Shown here: positions 11,926 through 22,590 of the stretch, piece after piece
Numbering within the stretch: the first letter of the stretch is position 1
How the letters are laid out: the number at the start of each line of letters is the position of its first letter
Origin: Opisthorchis felineus
Lineage: Eukaryota; Platyhelminthes; Trematoda; Opisthorchiida; Opisthorchiidae
DNA length: 64,000 bases
NCBI GenBank assembly: GCA_004794785.1
Contig: SJOL01006415.1
Span: forward strand, 2,713 to 66,712
Direction: 5' to 3'
Made by a program: the position numbers and the translations under genes
The notes under the pieces: model-generated
What the model was told of the DNA's origin: nothing
Seen by the model: only the letters and a program-made list of their open reading frames with translations
Database searches by the model: none

Positions 11926-14255
11926 AGTTGCATGGTGACCGTGTCAAATAATGCTCGGCTAACACAAAGCTGTCAAACCAGCATCAAGGTGAGGATTAAA
12001 GTAACGTCGAAAATTGTGAAGCGATAGAATTCCTCATGCGCTGTTTCTTGAACATACCCTCTCGGTTCACGTTCACCTCAGTTCGTGCATTTTTGAATAG
12101 TGCTAATGAACTTATAGGCTCAGGCCGTCCGTACGAGCTTCTTGATTAGATGTAGGTCCAAGATGTTATGTGAACTTTTAGTGTGGGTAAACCACGTATC
12201 AAGTGTGAAGGTACACGAGTGTCAGCAACTTAGACCACCTTCATCCCATTTGTAACTCCGGCTGTATATTTCGTCAGCATACATGAATATTGATTATTGT
12301 TTGGCCAGTTTGCCAATAGTGGTTTATCAACAACGTTAGTTTTGCTGTTAAAACTATGCTTTACGCGATGCTTAAGCTGAGGATTCCTGGAGAATCTGCA
12401 CGGTACCTGCTTCAATTAACGATAGTTTGCTGGAAAAACTGAGAATTTAGTGGTCTAGCAGCAGCCCAGGTTCATTGTACGTTGTAAGAGAATTACAGCC
12501 GGAATGGAAACAACCAAGGAGGTGATATGCAACATACGTGCACAGAAAAACCGATTAGAAAATTAAATAGTTGAGTTGAAAACCATTCGACTGTGACACC
12601 AAACTGGGGTTTGGTCGACGCATCTCTATAGGGGCCTTCCTTTCAGAGGGAACAATTCTGAACAGGAATATCAGATAGTCCTTATTGGAAAGGACCACTG
12701 TAATCTGCCACTTGATTGAATCGGTATTCAAGGCAATCCATCGGGGTTTTTCAACCCACAAAGTGGTATAGGTGAGCACGAGTTACTGGTAATTCCGACA
12801 GTTGATTTAATTCCTGACTGACAGAAGATTACTGACAGAAAATTAAGCCATGCATTCATCACGGAGCGTATTCGGCTTCGCATTCAGGCATTCGGACATA
12901 TGACGAAGTTAGACTGTACTCCGTTGAGCGCCGCCCCACGTTCTGGTTCACGAAAAAATTCTTCGTAATAATTAGCCTTCTCATTCAAACACTATGGTAA
13001 AAATACGGTAAAAAATGAACCATCACTTCTAACACCTCCATACTTTTGTTGCTCGTGTTGGTTCTAACCCTGTGAAAACAAATGCAAAAATAATGTAGTG
13101 TTCATGCGCATCATCGTTTTAGAAATTTAGGATGATTTTGGACACTATGGGATCTGTTATGTATTGCACACAGAAGGCCCCACTGACAGGTCAAACTCTC
13201 AGTTGAAAAATACGACTTAACCTGAACAGACTGCTTTTAATTCCAACAAGAGAGAATCATTCCAACGAAAGACAGTCAGCACAAAGACATGAAATTGCGT
13301 GAAATCATTTGTGATGTTGCATACATTTATACAATATGTGCAATCCGCATGTATTCTGAATTTGGCTGATTGACAACGGACCAAAACACACAGGACCAAC
13401 TGGGTACTTTAAAAATCATCGAGCAAGGAAAACTTGCCTGAATGTTGAGGCAAGACTCCCTTTCAGTTTGATGAAATGAGTTTAGTCAAATGAACCCAAT
13501 ACACCGGAAAGTCTGAAAAATACAGTAGGCGACAAGTCGTAATCCCAACAGTTCGCGAATTTCATCCGAACCCAGTTCGCTAATAGGCTAGTGGGCCCTC
13601 TTCACACAGACACCTTGCTTCATTGATCCATCAGGATAACCAGAGCGACTTATCATGGTGTCATCCCACGCTTTACTGTATAAGGTATTGAAATTTTGAA
13701 GAGTGTAGTTGGTAACTTATGATTGTGGTAATTATCTTGTGGCAGCTATGTATGGCTGCCTTTACAGGCGTGATTTTAGTTTGATTAGAAACAGTTACCC
13801 GGGGATTGATTGCCCTGGTACAGACGGTCATTGATATTTGTTCCAAATATACGGTCAACTTCGGCTGATTTTTTGTGAGTTCTCGAGCAAGCCAAAAACT
13901 TGTTTCCTAGGTTATGTTAGGCGGCCTAGTCACAGCAGTGGAAAGTGCATCCAAGTTGAATTTTGATCATTATTTGGTGTTCATATCGTACTAATGTTTT
14001 GGAGAAAATCTGGCATCACCTCGGGTGTTCTCATCAAACTGAACAACTCGCATATGATCACCAATACGTTGCTGCTTAATGTGGTTTATGAGGACTTGAA
14101 GAATAGTTCAGGGGACTCATTCCTCACATGATTACATATCCAAGGTTGAATGAGGTCTAAGAAGACTACCGGTAACCCAGTTACAATTTCGGTCCAATGT
14201 AAAATGCACACTGAGCAGTGTCTTTACGAGAGCTAAACGTGAGTGGTTTCGACAA

Positions 14256-14261
14256 TTTATT
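14256..14261 (-). terminator. Poly(A) signal for the sHSP gene
   Basis: AATAAA on the minus strand (TTTATT on +), about 160 bp past the sHSP stop codon, a usual distance for a eukaryotic polyadenylation signal. Confidence 0.4.
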
Positions 14262-14421
14262 TTATAAACCAACTTCAAGTGCTTTTGCATACAAGAATAG
14301 TTAGAGTACAGGGTTATTCTGTGACATCGCTTATAGAAAGTGATATTTGTATAACCATAACATTTGTAAGTTAAGCATAGGTGGTAAGTGGGTAGTAACT
14401 GGAATGCAGTTTTCGTCTTTG

Positions 14422-15123
14422 TTAGGTATTCTCTAGAACACTCACCCGCACAAACAGCCAATTGTCATATAGATCAAACCTGATGGTTTTAGGATCTGGA
14501 ATGCAGTCAGAGGCCTCGTATTCCTTGTAGAACGTTCGTTGAATCATGTATGGTCTCGTATTGTTTGGAGCTTCCAGAGCGGTTGCTGTTACACAAACCG
14601 ATCGATCCATTATTTTTACGGCTATTTTGTCCTTGGAGTAGATACGGTCCAATGGTATTTTCAAGATTAGTTCGTTACCCTCTCTTTTGGTTTGATGCTT
14701 ATCAAGTTGATGGAAAACAGCCTCCTTCGGGCCAGGGGGCGAAATGCTCGGAGTTTCAGCATTAGCAGATGGCGATGCAGTACGTTCGGTTTTCTGGAAG
14801 TGCTGACCAACTGCGTTGCAAATTTTCAGAACAAGGGGGATGTCGATCACAAGAAATCCACTTCGTCGAAGCACAAATGTCGTATGCCTCAGTTCGGTAC
14901 CAGGTGGGACGGAAAGCTGTTGCCGTACGTGCCGCCTGACTATTAACTCACCGTCATTCGTTTCACTGTTAGCCGAAATCACAAGTTCACTTGTTGACTG
15001 GGCCTGAGCTGATATTGAATCTCTGCCTATACCTCTAGCATCCAGTATAATCTTCAAGTAGCTCCGGTTAGTGGTGGCATTCACGATGAAAAATGTGCAG
15101 ACGTGCTCGAGAATAGAGGACAT
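14422..15123 (-). CDS. Small heat-shock protein with two alpha-crystallin domains
   Basis: The 233-residue frame folds into two Hsp20-like halves. In the first (about 20-98), YLKIILDARGIGRDSI, a charged middle and FLVIDIPL follow the sHSP pattern of an early beta strand, an arginine-rich strand (IVRRHVRQQLSVPPG) and a hydrophobic final strand. In the second (about 149-230), ELILKIPLDRIYSKDKI, MIQRTFYKEYEASDCIPDP and NWLFVRVSV repeat the pattern. A serine/proline linker (about 110-135) joins them. Tandem alpha-crystallin domains are characteristic of flatworm sHSPs, which act as ATP-independent chaperones. An in-frame TGA lies upstream of the ATG, supporting this start unless an upstream coding exon is spliced in. 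A GGGTGAGT near codon 226 could be a splice donor, so the last residues are uncertain. The gene is divergent from SIAH. Confidence 0.75.
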   Translation of the reverse strand: MSSILEHVCTFFIVNATTNRSYLKIILDARGIGRDSISAQAQSTSELVISANSETNDGELIVRRHVRQQLSVPPGTELRHTTFVLRRSGFLVIDIPLVLKICNAVGQHFQKTERTASPSANAETPSISPPGPKEAVFHQLDKHQTKREGNELILKIPLDRIYSKDKIAVKIMDRSVCVTATALEAPNNTRPYMIQRTFYKEYEASDCIPDPKTIRFDLYDNWLFVRVSVLENT

Positions 15124-15534
15124 TCGGCCAAATAAATGGTTGACAATTCACGTAGATTCCACTGAGATTCGAAGACCATAGTGCTGCTCGTCGGGCGGGA
15201 CAGAGGCCTGGACAACGTAGATTATATAACCCGTCGTGAGCCACGAACACACGTGCATGTACTGTTTAAACCACTCACATACTGCTGGTATCGTAAGTCA
15301 ATACGCAAATACGGGCGTATTTACAAATAAAGTTCTAGACAGTTTTTCGGAACAATAACGTTATCGTACATCCGTCCACTTGCATTGAATCTGAACTCGA
15401 AGAGTATTTGTTTGAATGCTTCAGTTGTTTTTACCGCGCCATACGGTATTCTGCGGTGCGTCTCGCCGTCGCGCGTTTGACGTCCCGCCAATTACGTGTG
15501 ATGTTTGTGTTAAGTTGGTTTATGCTCGAAGCAC
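15124..15534. promoter_or_regulatory. Shared (bidirectional) promoter region, sHSP / SIAH
   Basis: 411 bp separate the divergent start codons. TATATAA lies on the minus strand at 15222-15228, about 100 bp upstream of the sHSP ATG. Nearer SIAH, 15450-15495 is GC-richer, with TTTGACGTCCCGCC and an inverted CCAAT (ATTGG on -). TTCTAGA at 15332-15338 resembles half of a heat-shock element, but no full nGAAnnTTCn array is seen. Promoter roles are inferred from position. Confidence 0.5.
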
Positions 15535-16006
15535 ATGAATCCCACTATGAGTGATATATCTATCGGGACAGGGTCACGCACCAATGGGGCTACCAATAAC
15601 AATTCTGAGGATCGTAACTGCCATCGCAACCAGATCAATTCCACTGAAACTGTCGGTCGCCCCGTAGCCATCCTACCGATAAATACGCTTCACCATGGTA
15701 TTGGTTTGTTCCCGCACCTTAACATACCTCGTGAAGTGGGAACAACTGCGTCACTTGTTGACACACCGACAAACAACCGTTCCTCATCTATACCGGGCCC
15801 AGGTCCTAACACATCAAGTAATGCAATGAACACTACCTCGCACACCTCGCCAGATTCGAATGCTGTTGATCTGGCCAGCCTCTTTGAGTGCCCTGTGTGT
15901 ATGGATTACGCTCTCCCACCAATTCTGCAGTGCCAAAGCGGTCATATTGTATGTGCCTCCTGTCGTTCGAAACTCTCCTCGTGCCCCACCTGTCGTGGAA
16001 ATTTGG
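15535..16006 (+). CDS. siah1: SIAH E3 ubiquitin ligase, exon 1 (RING)
   Basis: Codes residues 1-157 plus one base. The start is supported by an in-frame TAA at 15511-15513. Residues 1-115 are low-complexity (Asn, Thr, Ser, Pro). The RING begins FECPVCMDYALPPILQC, with zinc ligands C119, C122, C133, H137, C140, C143, C150 and C153, the canonical SIAH C3HC4 pattern; it binds E2 enzymes. The exon ends before GTGAGT at 16007. Read-through would end at a stop at 16045-16047, giving a 170-residue RING-only protein. Confidence 0.92.
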
Positions 16007-16879
16007 GTGAGTTCAGCACTTTTTTGAAACATCGGTGTGTATTTTAAAACACTTGATGTTTCATTATCACTGGCAATACACCATAGATTTGCACCATCCG
16101 CTTAAAACGAAGGTCGCGGTTCGGTTAGCAAATTGCTGTGCAGAAATAGAGCTGTTTCTCAAGTGTTTCTAAACGTTTTTTCCGTACTTTAGACCTAGGT
16201 GGAGGAGGTGGGTTGCTGAAGCACACGGAAGCTAATTGTCAGGTTGGGTTAAAATTTGATACATTTGGGTGGCGCCTCCCCGGAAGTAGAACTTGGTGAG
16301 GTGGTCTTTGTAGGCCACGGGCCAACTTCATGGTCCTCTCATTTTTCCGTTATCTCGCTTTATTTCATATTGGCACAAAATAGTCGAAATTTGCTCGAAC
16401 AAGTGGTTTGGCAACCGCGTTGACGAAGTTTCTTAAAATGTAGCGACTAGTTCGTGTTTTGCAGCTGCTGCGTCACACTTGCGGCGAACTAAGTTCGACT
16501 GTATTAGTGGGACGTCATTTCTGATCGTCTGGTTACCATGGCTCTCTGAATGACATGTTTCCAATGGAAACATGGTTGAAATAGGACCAATGACCCATTC
16601 TCTTATCGCGGTCGAGCTGTAGTAATCCGTTATCCCATGCTAAGGAAATTGTCGTGCATGGCCGTGTGGCATGAGTACAAAACCATCAGAAATCACGTCT
16701 CTTGCACACAAGGGAACATGTGGCCGGTAAGCTCATTACTCTCCAGAAATAACAATACATTCATACCAATCGAGCAATCACAGGGCAACTTGAAGTGCCT
16801 ACTCTACAAACCAGTGGCGCAACGTGTACGCTGAATGAGGCAGCCTATGTCCTGTTGTTTCTGCCGCCTTCCCATGCCA
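16007..16879. other. Start of SIAH intron 1, no repeat recognised
   Basis: Donor GTGAGT at 16007-16012. A 65-codon frame at 16637-16834 has no motif. Recognisable retroelement sequence begins near 16880. Confidence 0.6.
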
Positions 16880-17160
16880 TCATCCAATCCCCATTGAGAA
16901 CGGAGACCAGTTGACCTCGCCCGCTACAATCAAGTGTAGGTTGAAAACTTCAGAAAAGACTCGCAGTCTTCGACGATCCTCCACACCCATCGACCACGTC
17001 TCCGAATGAAAAACGGGGACAGGTCGAACAGCAACACTGTGCACTCTACCTGTGACAGCCAAGCTGGCGTCAGACCAGCGCCACAAAATGTCGGGATCTG
17101 GCAAACGCAAATTGGCCTTCCCAATTGAAGTACTTTCGTCCTCCGTCAGTCCAAAGGTAC
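16880..17160 (-). pseudogene. Family B retroelement, RT C-terminal fragment
   Basis: The minus strand reads a segment with WRWSDASLAVTGRVHSVAV followed by FHSETWSMGVEDRRRL. This corresponds to the WRRRDVSLSVKGRVYTAAV and GSETWPLRAEDM block of other B copies (30680-30800). It is an isolated fragment joined to B sequence of the opposite orientation. Confidence 0.6.
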
Positions 17161-17660
17161 CGCGTACTCTGTTGTGTCAGCCCACTTCGAAGAAGATGAA
17201 GAATCCATGGTTTTTCACCCGGCAGTTTATTTGTGCTATATGGAATGGAAGTGGCTACAGAATGGGGCACAACGACCGTCATCCCCACTTTCAAAAAGGT
17301 TAAGTGAACACAATCGCCGTGGCGTTAGCCTTGTAACTGTATTGTCGAAATTCCTCCCTGGTCTCATCCTTCAAAGGTCTAACACAGGGAAGCAGATCCG
17401 TCAAAACTAAGCTGAGTTCCGTCCAGCAGAAGGATATATCAATCACATAACCATTTTTCGATACATTCCGGAACGGTGACACTGCTTCCAGCAGCCAACA
17501 GTGGTGGTCTTTCTTGCCTTGAAGACTACCTTTGTCTCTTTGGATCTTCAGGCACTATGGTGGTGTCTACAAAACGAAGGTGTCCCCCATAAATTTCTGG
17601 CCCTACTTAAAGCATTTCAGGCCGACTCCCGTGGACGCTTGTCGGATCTGTTTGCCTGCA
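17160..17660 (+). pseudogene. Family B retroelement, RT palm fragment
   Basis: Interrupted frames give RGVSLVTVLSKFLPGLILQR, then AEFRPAEGYINHITIFRYIPE, then TVVVFLALKTTF, a decayed version of the B reverse transcriptase (compare 20427-20927 on -). Multiple stops; nonfunctional. Confidence 0.6.
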
Positions 17661-18460
17661 TTTGGGAAAAGTAGACTGTCCCAGACAACTGGGGAGAGTC
17701 GGTGATAGTGCCCATTTTTAAAAAAAGTGGCTCATAGTGTGTGTGGTAACCACAGGGGGATCAGCTTGATCCTGGTCGTAACGAGACTGTTGGCGTCACT
17801 TCTGCTTCGTCGCCTTATGGCGGCTCGTGAAACACTGATTCGGGAGGAGCAAGCAGGGCTCCAGCATGGTAGGGGTTGCGTTGACCAAATCTTCACACTC
17901 CGTCAGGTGCTAGAACAGCGCTGTACATACAAACGACCCACAATTGTAGTATTCCTTGATTTCCAAGGCGCATTCGACTCGGTTGACCGGTCTGTTCTCC
18001 TTGACACGCTTGCCCATCAAGGAATGCCCCGGAAGTTTGTGAACATAATACGCTCTTCGTATTCTCAGACTTCCAGACGTGTGAGAGTATACGGAGAGCT
18101 CTCCAAAAGCTTCCGTACACAAATTGGTGTCCGTCAGCTGTGCCCACTCTCTCCATTCCTACTTAATTTCGTGATGATGTTGCGATGAACGCTGGAAGGT
18201 CTTCAAAACCCCAGTGTTCAAATTGTTGCCGGTGAGGACCTTGTCGATCTGGAGTACGCAGGCGATGTCGCTCTCGTCTTTAAAGACGAAGGCGCAGCAC
18301 AAGTGCCTAGCACCTTCAAAGTGCAAAGTCATGCTTCATAACATAAGGTCTGTGAATATACCCCTTGCAGTTCAAGGAGAATCATCGGAGGTTGTGGAGA
18401 ATTTGACATACCTCGGTAGTTTCATTAGCTCTGATGGATGTACCTGATGAAGTCAGTGCA
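17660..18460 (+). pseudogene. Family A non-LTR reverse transcriptase fragment
   Basis: The longest open part (17727-18188) carries GNHRGISLILVVTRLLASLLLRRL, QAGLQHGRGCVDQIFTLRQVLE, TIVVFLDFQGAFDSVDRSVLL and IGVRQLCPLSPFLLNFV, standard RT motifs of an RTE/jockey-type LINE. The catalytic YADD is changed to YAGD at 18255-18266, so this copy could not polymerise DNA. The frame continues with shifts to EVVENLTYLGSFISSDGCT near 18395-18447. Confidence 0.8.
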
Positions 18461-18885
18461 CAAATCCCCGAGGCCCGAATCACGTTTGCACAACTAGGTG
18501 ATTTGAAGTCGACGCTCAGCGCACGGATAATGGGGAGTGGCTTCGTCGGTTGTGCGTTGAACATCATCTGTTCCCGGTCAGTATGAACTTTCAGCATAAG
18601 CGCTCACATCGAGTTACTTCGAGGCCATCAACCGCAAGTCATTCATGAACTCAGTTCGACCATGTGGCTATCATTTACCGATGGAGAGCCTCAATCAAGG
18701 ACTATCGTTCCTTCTGGGTTATGCAGCTTAACTCCGATCATGTCGTTGTGCGGGCTCGGTCATCGGTTCGCCTTCCGTCAGCATTACGTATTCCGGAGCA
18801 CAGCATCTCCGTTCATCAACTTCTACGAGCTCCTGTAGCTCAGCAATATTGGGCTGATCTGGCTGGAAACGCACGGCCATTCTGA
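18460..18885 (+). pseudogene. Family B endonuclease-RT linker fragment
   Basis: Nucleotides match 28812-29210 of the full-length B copy: CGCACGGATAA, the TCATCTGTTC block, and CGCCTTCCGTCAGCATTACG. It sits inside an otherwise family A segment, so the unit is a mosaic. Confidence 0.65.
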
Positions 18886-18889
18886 TGAC

Positions 18890-19242
18890 GAATAGTCAAT
18901 AGCTTGGATGCAAGAATGCCACTGAGGGCGCGACTGGGCCATGTTTGGGCCCCCGTGACCCCGCCTGTGCTTGGCTGGAGACGTTGCAAGAAATGGCGGC
19001 TAATCGATGTCAGTGGCGTTCGTGCTGTCAGTTTCTTTCCAGATTGTCTGATTGAGCGCTTGGAGGTGTAGGCACCTCAGAACGCTGGACATAGGCCGGC
19101 ACTAGGTCCCCTACCTCGCCAACTCTTTTTTCTCTTCTTTTCACTCTAGGGCTTTAAGTATAATTGGACGAACCTTATGGTTGTACGGCAGTGAAGCATC
19201 AGTGTCAACACTGATGTTGCTGTCTGTGATGATGATGATGTC
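18890..19242 (+). mobile_element. Family A 3' end with hairpin and (GAT)n tail
   Basis: Ends with TGTACGGCAGTGAAG, a 9-bp hairpin CATCAGTGT-CA-ACACTGATG (19197-19216) and a GAT microsatellite (19226-19242). The same terminal layout recurs at 40425-40495, 44590-44650 and 52053-52110. Short-repeat tails are typical of RTE-like LINEs. Confidence 0.75.
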
Positions 19243-19477
19243 TCTAACCATTGATGTGGCCCATCTCGGGGTCCCCATCCAAGAAGACGGCAATGACCAG
19301 TGCAGCTGAGTTTGCTGGTAGTGGCTTTTATGCTTCGCTGCCAAGTCATTGTTTGATCTCTGGCTCGTTTCCACCCTTCATTTGGTTGTGCGAAAAGAAC
19401 CCTTCCAGGAAGTCGGTCGACTGGCATACGCAGCACGTGGCCAAGCAAGCTCAACCGATGCAGTGTGATCAGTTCAC

Positions 19478-20995
19478 CTATCGTGGTGAGTTATTTCCTC
19501 TGAATACCATTCGATGTACTTCAGCATTGTTGATCCGGTGTTCCCACCAGACTCGGGCAATTCTCCGAAGACATCGATGGTCAAACACTGAAGGTGTTTT
19601 GACGTCCTCGGCGCACAGCGGCCAGGTTTCTGATCCGCATAGTAGTATGGAGCGCACCGCAGCATTGTAAACTCGACCCTTGACGGATAAGCTGATGTCA
19701 CGCCCACCCCACAGGTGACGCAGGTTCACAAAGGCTGCTCTGGCCTTCCCAATCCGGATGGTAATATCATCTTTCGGGAGACCACCGGGACTGATACAGC
19801 TGCCCAGGTAAACAAATTTGTCTACTACCTCAATCGGCTCATCCGCAAGCATGAGGTTTGGTTCCGAGCCCACCCAGTCTTGCAGTACCACTTTAAACTT
19901 TGCAGGTGTGAATCGCACACCAAACCACGGGGCGGAATCATTTAGATTATTTAATATTGTTTGCATTACCGCGGGGTCAGGTCCAAGAACAGCTATGTCG
20001 TCTGCGAGATAGCTCAGTGGTTAGAGCGCGAATTTACTGACCGGAAGGTCCGTGGTTCGAACCCGACCTCTGCCTCTCGACTTCCCCTGTCTAAGCTTGG
20101 GCAACCTGGCAGTGTCCCAGCCCTCATGCCTCCTTATGGTGACATGGTAGTTAGGCACCGAAAGGGTGCTACAGCTGAACGATAATAAAATGATAATGTC
20201 GTCTGCGTACTCGATTCTGTGAGCGGACGCCCCGGGAGCACTTTCACCCCACAGGCATAAACGACTGATAGTGAGTCTTGCATGATCGTATCAATGACGA
20301 AGTTGAAGAGGAAAGGTGAAAGAGGACAGCCCTGGTTGACACCACTTGGTGTGGCGAACTCAGAAGAGAGCTCCCCGTAGACCTTCACACGGCCGCGGGA
20401 GTTGGCGTACAGCGCCTTAAGGAGGGTCAAGAATTTATGGGGATACCTTTGCTCCACAGACACTGCCATAATGCCTGACGGTCCACAGAGTCAAAGGCAG
20501 CTTTCAGATCAAGAAACACAAACATTGTTGGTTGCTGGAAGCAGTGTTGCTGTTCCGGAATCTGTCGGAGGGTGAAGATGTGATCAATGCATTCTCTTGC
20601 AGGACGGAACCCAGCTTGGTTTTCACGGATCTGTCTCTCCCTGTGTTCAGTCAACCTTCGAAGTATAAGACCAGAGAGGGCCTTCGATGCCACAGCTACC
20701 AGGCTGATCCCACGGTGGTTTTCACACATCGTCCGCGTACCCTTTTTGAAGATAGGGATAACTGTCGACATGTCCCATTCTGCAGGCACTTTCTCTTCAC
20801 TCCATACTGCACCAGTTAGTTTTGTTAGATTGGTCATTGGGGGTTTTCCGTCTTCTTTGAAGAGGGCTGGATACAGACCGTCTGGTCCTGGTGCCTTGTT
20901 ACGTTTCGGTATGGATATTTCTTCCAACGGGCGATCAAGGTTTACATTCCATTGGCACTATCTCCACAGGCTGTGTTGCAGGAGGCCAGCTAAAC
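19478..20995 (-). pseudogene. Family B reverse transcriptase, interrupted by a SINE
   Basis: The minus strand shows RNKAPGPDGLYPALF, ENHRGISLVAVASKALSGLI, NQAGFRPARECIDHIFTL, TMFVFLDLKAAFDSVDRQAL, GVNQGCPLSPFLFNFVIDTI, then IEYADDI, which is split by a SINE inserted at 20007-20195. It resumes with MQTILNNLNDSAPWFGVRFTPAK and FVYLGSCISPGGL. It is closest in kind to RTE-like endonuclease-reverse transcriptases. The + frames at 20532-21084 are shadows. Confidence 0.8.
20007..20195 (+). mobile_element. SINE-1 (tRNA-derived), full length, with 12-bp TSD
   Basis: tRNA-like head with A box TAGCTCAGTGGTTAGAGCGC and B box GGTTCGAACCC (20052-20062), a body containing GGCTTGGGCAACCTGG-type sequence, and a 3' end CTACAGCTGAACGAT plus an A/T-rich tail. 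It is flanked by perfect 12-bp copies of ATGTCGTCTGCG at 19995-20006 and 20196-20207, diagnostic of target-primed insertion. Confidence 0.92.
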
Positions 20996-21458
20996 TGTTC
21001 CTGGAAGTGTTCGGCGTATCTTTACGTATCCACGTTTTTGCGAGTGAATTAATGAGCCATCTTTTTCACTTATCGTTTCACTGACGGTTGCTTTCCTAGG
21101 GCCGGTCGATCGTATCAGTTGATATAGGGCACGGCTGTTTCCCGTAGCAAAAGCCTTCTCCATCTCCCGAGCTTTCGATGTTCACCAGAGCTCGCGGTCT
21201 ATCCTTAGACTCTTCACTATTTGGCGTTTGAGGGATTTGCGTGCGCCGTCGTACTCGTTGCCTGCTGGTATGGATTTCCTGGCGTCAGTCATGAATAGCC
21301 ATCTCAAAGTCATCCAATGGTCTTGTGGTCGAATTGGAGAAGTCGGACAGAGAATACTGAACTCCGCTAACACTGCTCCTTTCACATTTTGCCATGCTTC
21401 ATCCACACGCTCACTGCCACCATAGTATTGGTTTACTGCAGAGAGTTGTTGGGCTAGC

Positions 21459-21560
21459 CCTGTCTAGGCTTGGGCAACCTGGCAGTATCCCAGCCCTCGT
21501 GCTTCCTTCTGGTGGCATGGCAGCTAGGCACCGAAAGGGTGTTTAAACTGAACGATTTTT
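21459..21560 (+). mobile_element. SINE-1, 5'-truncated, with 13-bp TSD
   Basis: Only the 3' 100 bp of the SINE is present (CCTGTCTAGGCTTGGGC through AACTGAACGATTTTTTT). Perfect 13-bp direct repeats TTGTTGGGCTAGC flank it at 21446-21458 and 21561-21573. Confidence 0.9.
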
Positions 21561-22429
21561 TTGTTGGGCTAGCTCGGATTGATACCGTTGAGCTATGGTC
21601 GTTCTTCGAAGATAGTGGATTGGCATGCTTCTTGCTAATTTGCGAGGGCCTGAGGAGAAACGAACTGTCATGGCGTGATCAGAATCAGGTGATATGCCCC
21701 AGAAGGAACTTCACGGTGGACACAGAACTGCACGGGCAATGATACTTCCCCGGTTGCCCAAGCCGAAGAAGGGGGTTTGGTTGAGGTACCCAACCTTGAG
21801 CCTTTGACTCAAAAGTCTGACCCACGAGGCAGCGGACAGTAAGGTTTTCTTTGGGGACCCTGCCCGGAGCCGATGACTCAATAGCCTGACCTGCTCGGCA
21901 GCAGGGGGTTGGCCTAATCCGAGGGCGCAGGGAGTGGGGCATTACTGTGTCACTGCTGATGCGGCTGCGCACAGCAGGTGCCTTTTGAGCAGCACCGGAC
22001 TTCTTGGTTTTAAAAGTATTTCGACCGTACTGAGTAATGCGCCGGCGGTCACGGTCAACCGTTGGGCGATCGGAGTGTGCGGTTTTTGGGGCCGACCTTT
22101 TCTAACCCGTCCTTCCTCGGGGGAAGCCACCGTCGCTGCTTCCATGAATATGGACATGCTGGTCGCCTGAGAAGAACACCTTGCTACCTTCACACTATGT
22201 CGCAGAGAATAGTACGACAGTACAGACCGCCTCGTAGCACGATTACTCGTAGTACGGGGTCTCACTGCTCTTAGTCTAACTGCTCGCCGTTGGCCTTCCT
22301 CGCATAGATGCAGCTTGCGGAACTCAGTTCCACCCAGTGTAGCCTGTGAGATGATTGCAGCGCTCATGCCCGACTACCGCGTCAAGGTGGCAACTTCAGG
22401 AGTAGGTGTTGGCAGCTCGGAATTTGGTG

Positions 22430-22590
22430 CTAGGCTAGCCCTGGGTCACTCTTGCTGCCCTGTTCCTGTCTTCTTTGCATTACATGCATTTGCATTGCAT
22501 TTACTTGCTTTATTCAAATAAATTGACGTGGCTGTATGGCAGTGAAGCACCGGTGTTCACATCTGGTGTTCCTCTCAATGATGATGAAAA
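22430..22590 (+). mobile_element. Family A 3' end, degenerate
   Basis: GTATGGCAGTGAAGCACCGG, a decayed hairpin and AATGATGATGA at 22576-22586 resemble the family A terminus. Confidence 0.45.

Larger units (their letters stand above)
9591..14160. other. No gene recognised
   Basis: About 4.6 kb without a recognisable gene. It holds the GTAG run, a (TA)12 tract at 11902-11925 and scattered short frames. Overlapping + frames at 10818-11290 have no family motif. Confidence 0.45.
19243..22405 (-). mobile_element. Family B non-LTR element lacking endonuclease
   Basis: On the minus strand: leader (22405-21720), a direct junction to the region just after the endonuclease, linker (21700-21182), RT fingers/palm (20927-20134, SINE-interrupted) and RT C-terminus (19966-19478). 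The leader-to-RT junction at about 21720 is shared with 49495. The 3' tail seen at 31340-31590 is missing. Stops and frameshifts make it nonfunctional. Confidence 0.75.

Noticed and set aside
15325..15350. Heat-shock element between sHSP and SIAH
   Set aside because: TTCTAGA and TTCGGAA occur but not in a continuous nGAAnnTTCn array.
20015..20085. Functional tRNA gene
   Set aside because: The A and B boxes are those of SINE-1 heads seen at several loci, with a SINE body and TSD; acceptor and anticodon arms do not pair.
20532..21084. Overlapping + frames of 95 and 165 codons
   Set aside because: Complementary shadows of the family B reverse transcriptase on the minus strand.
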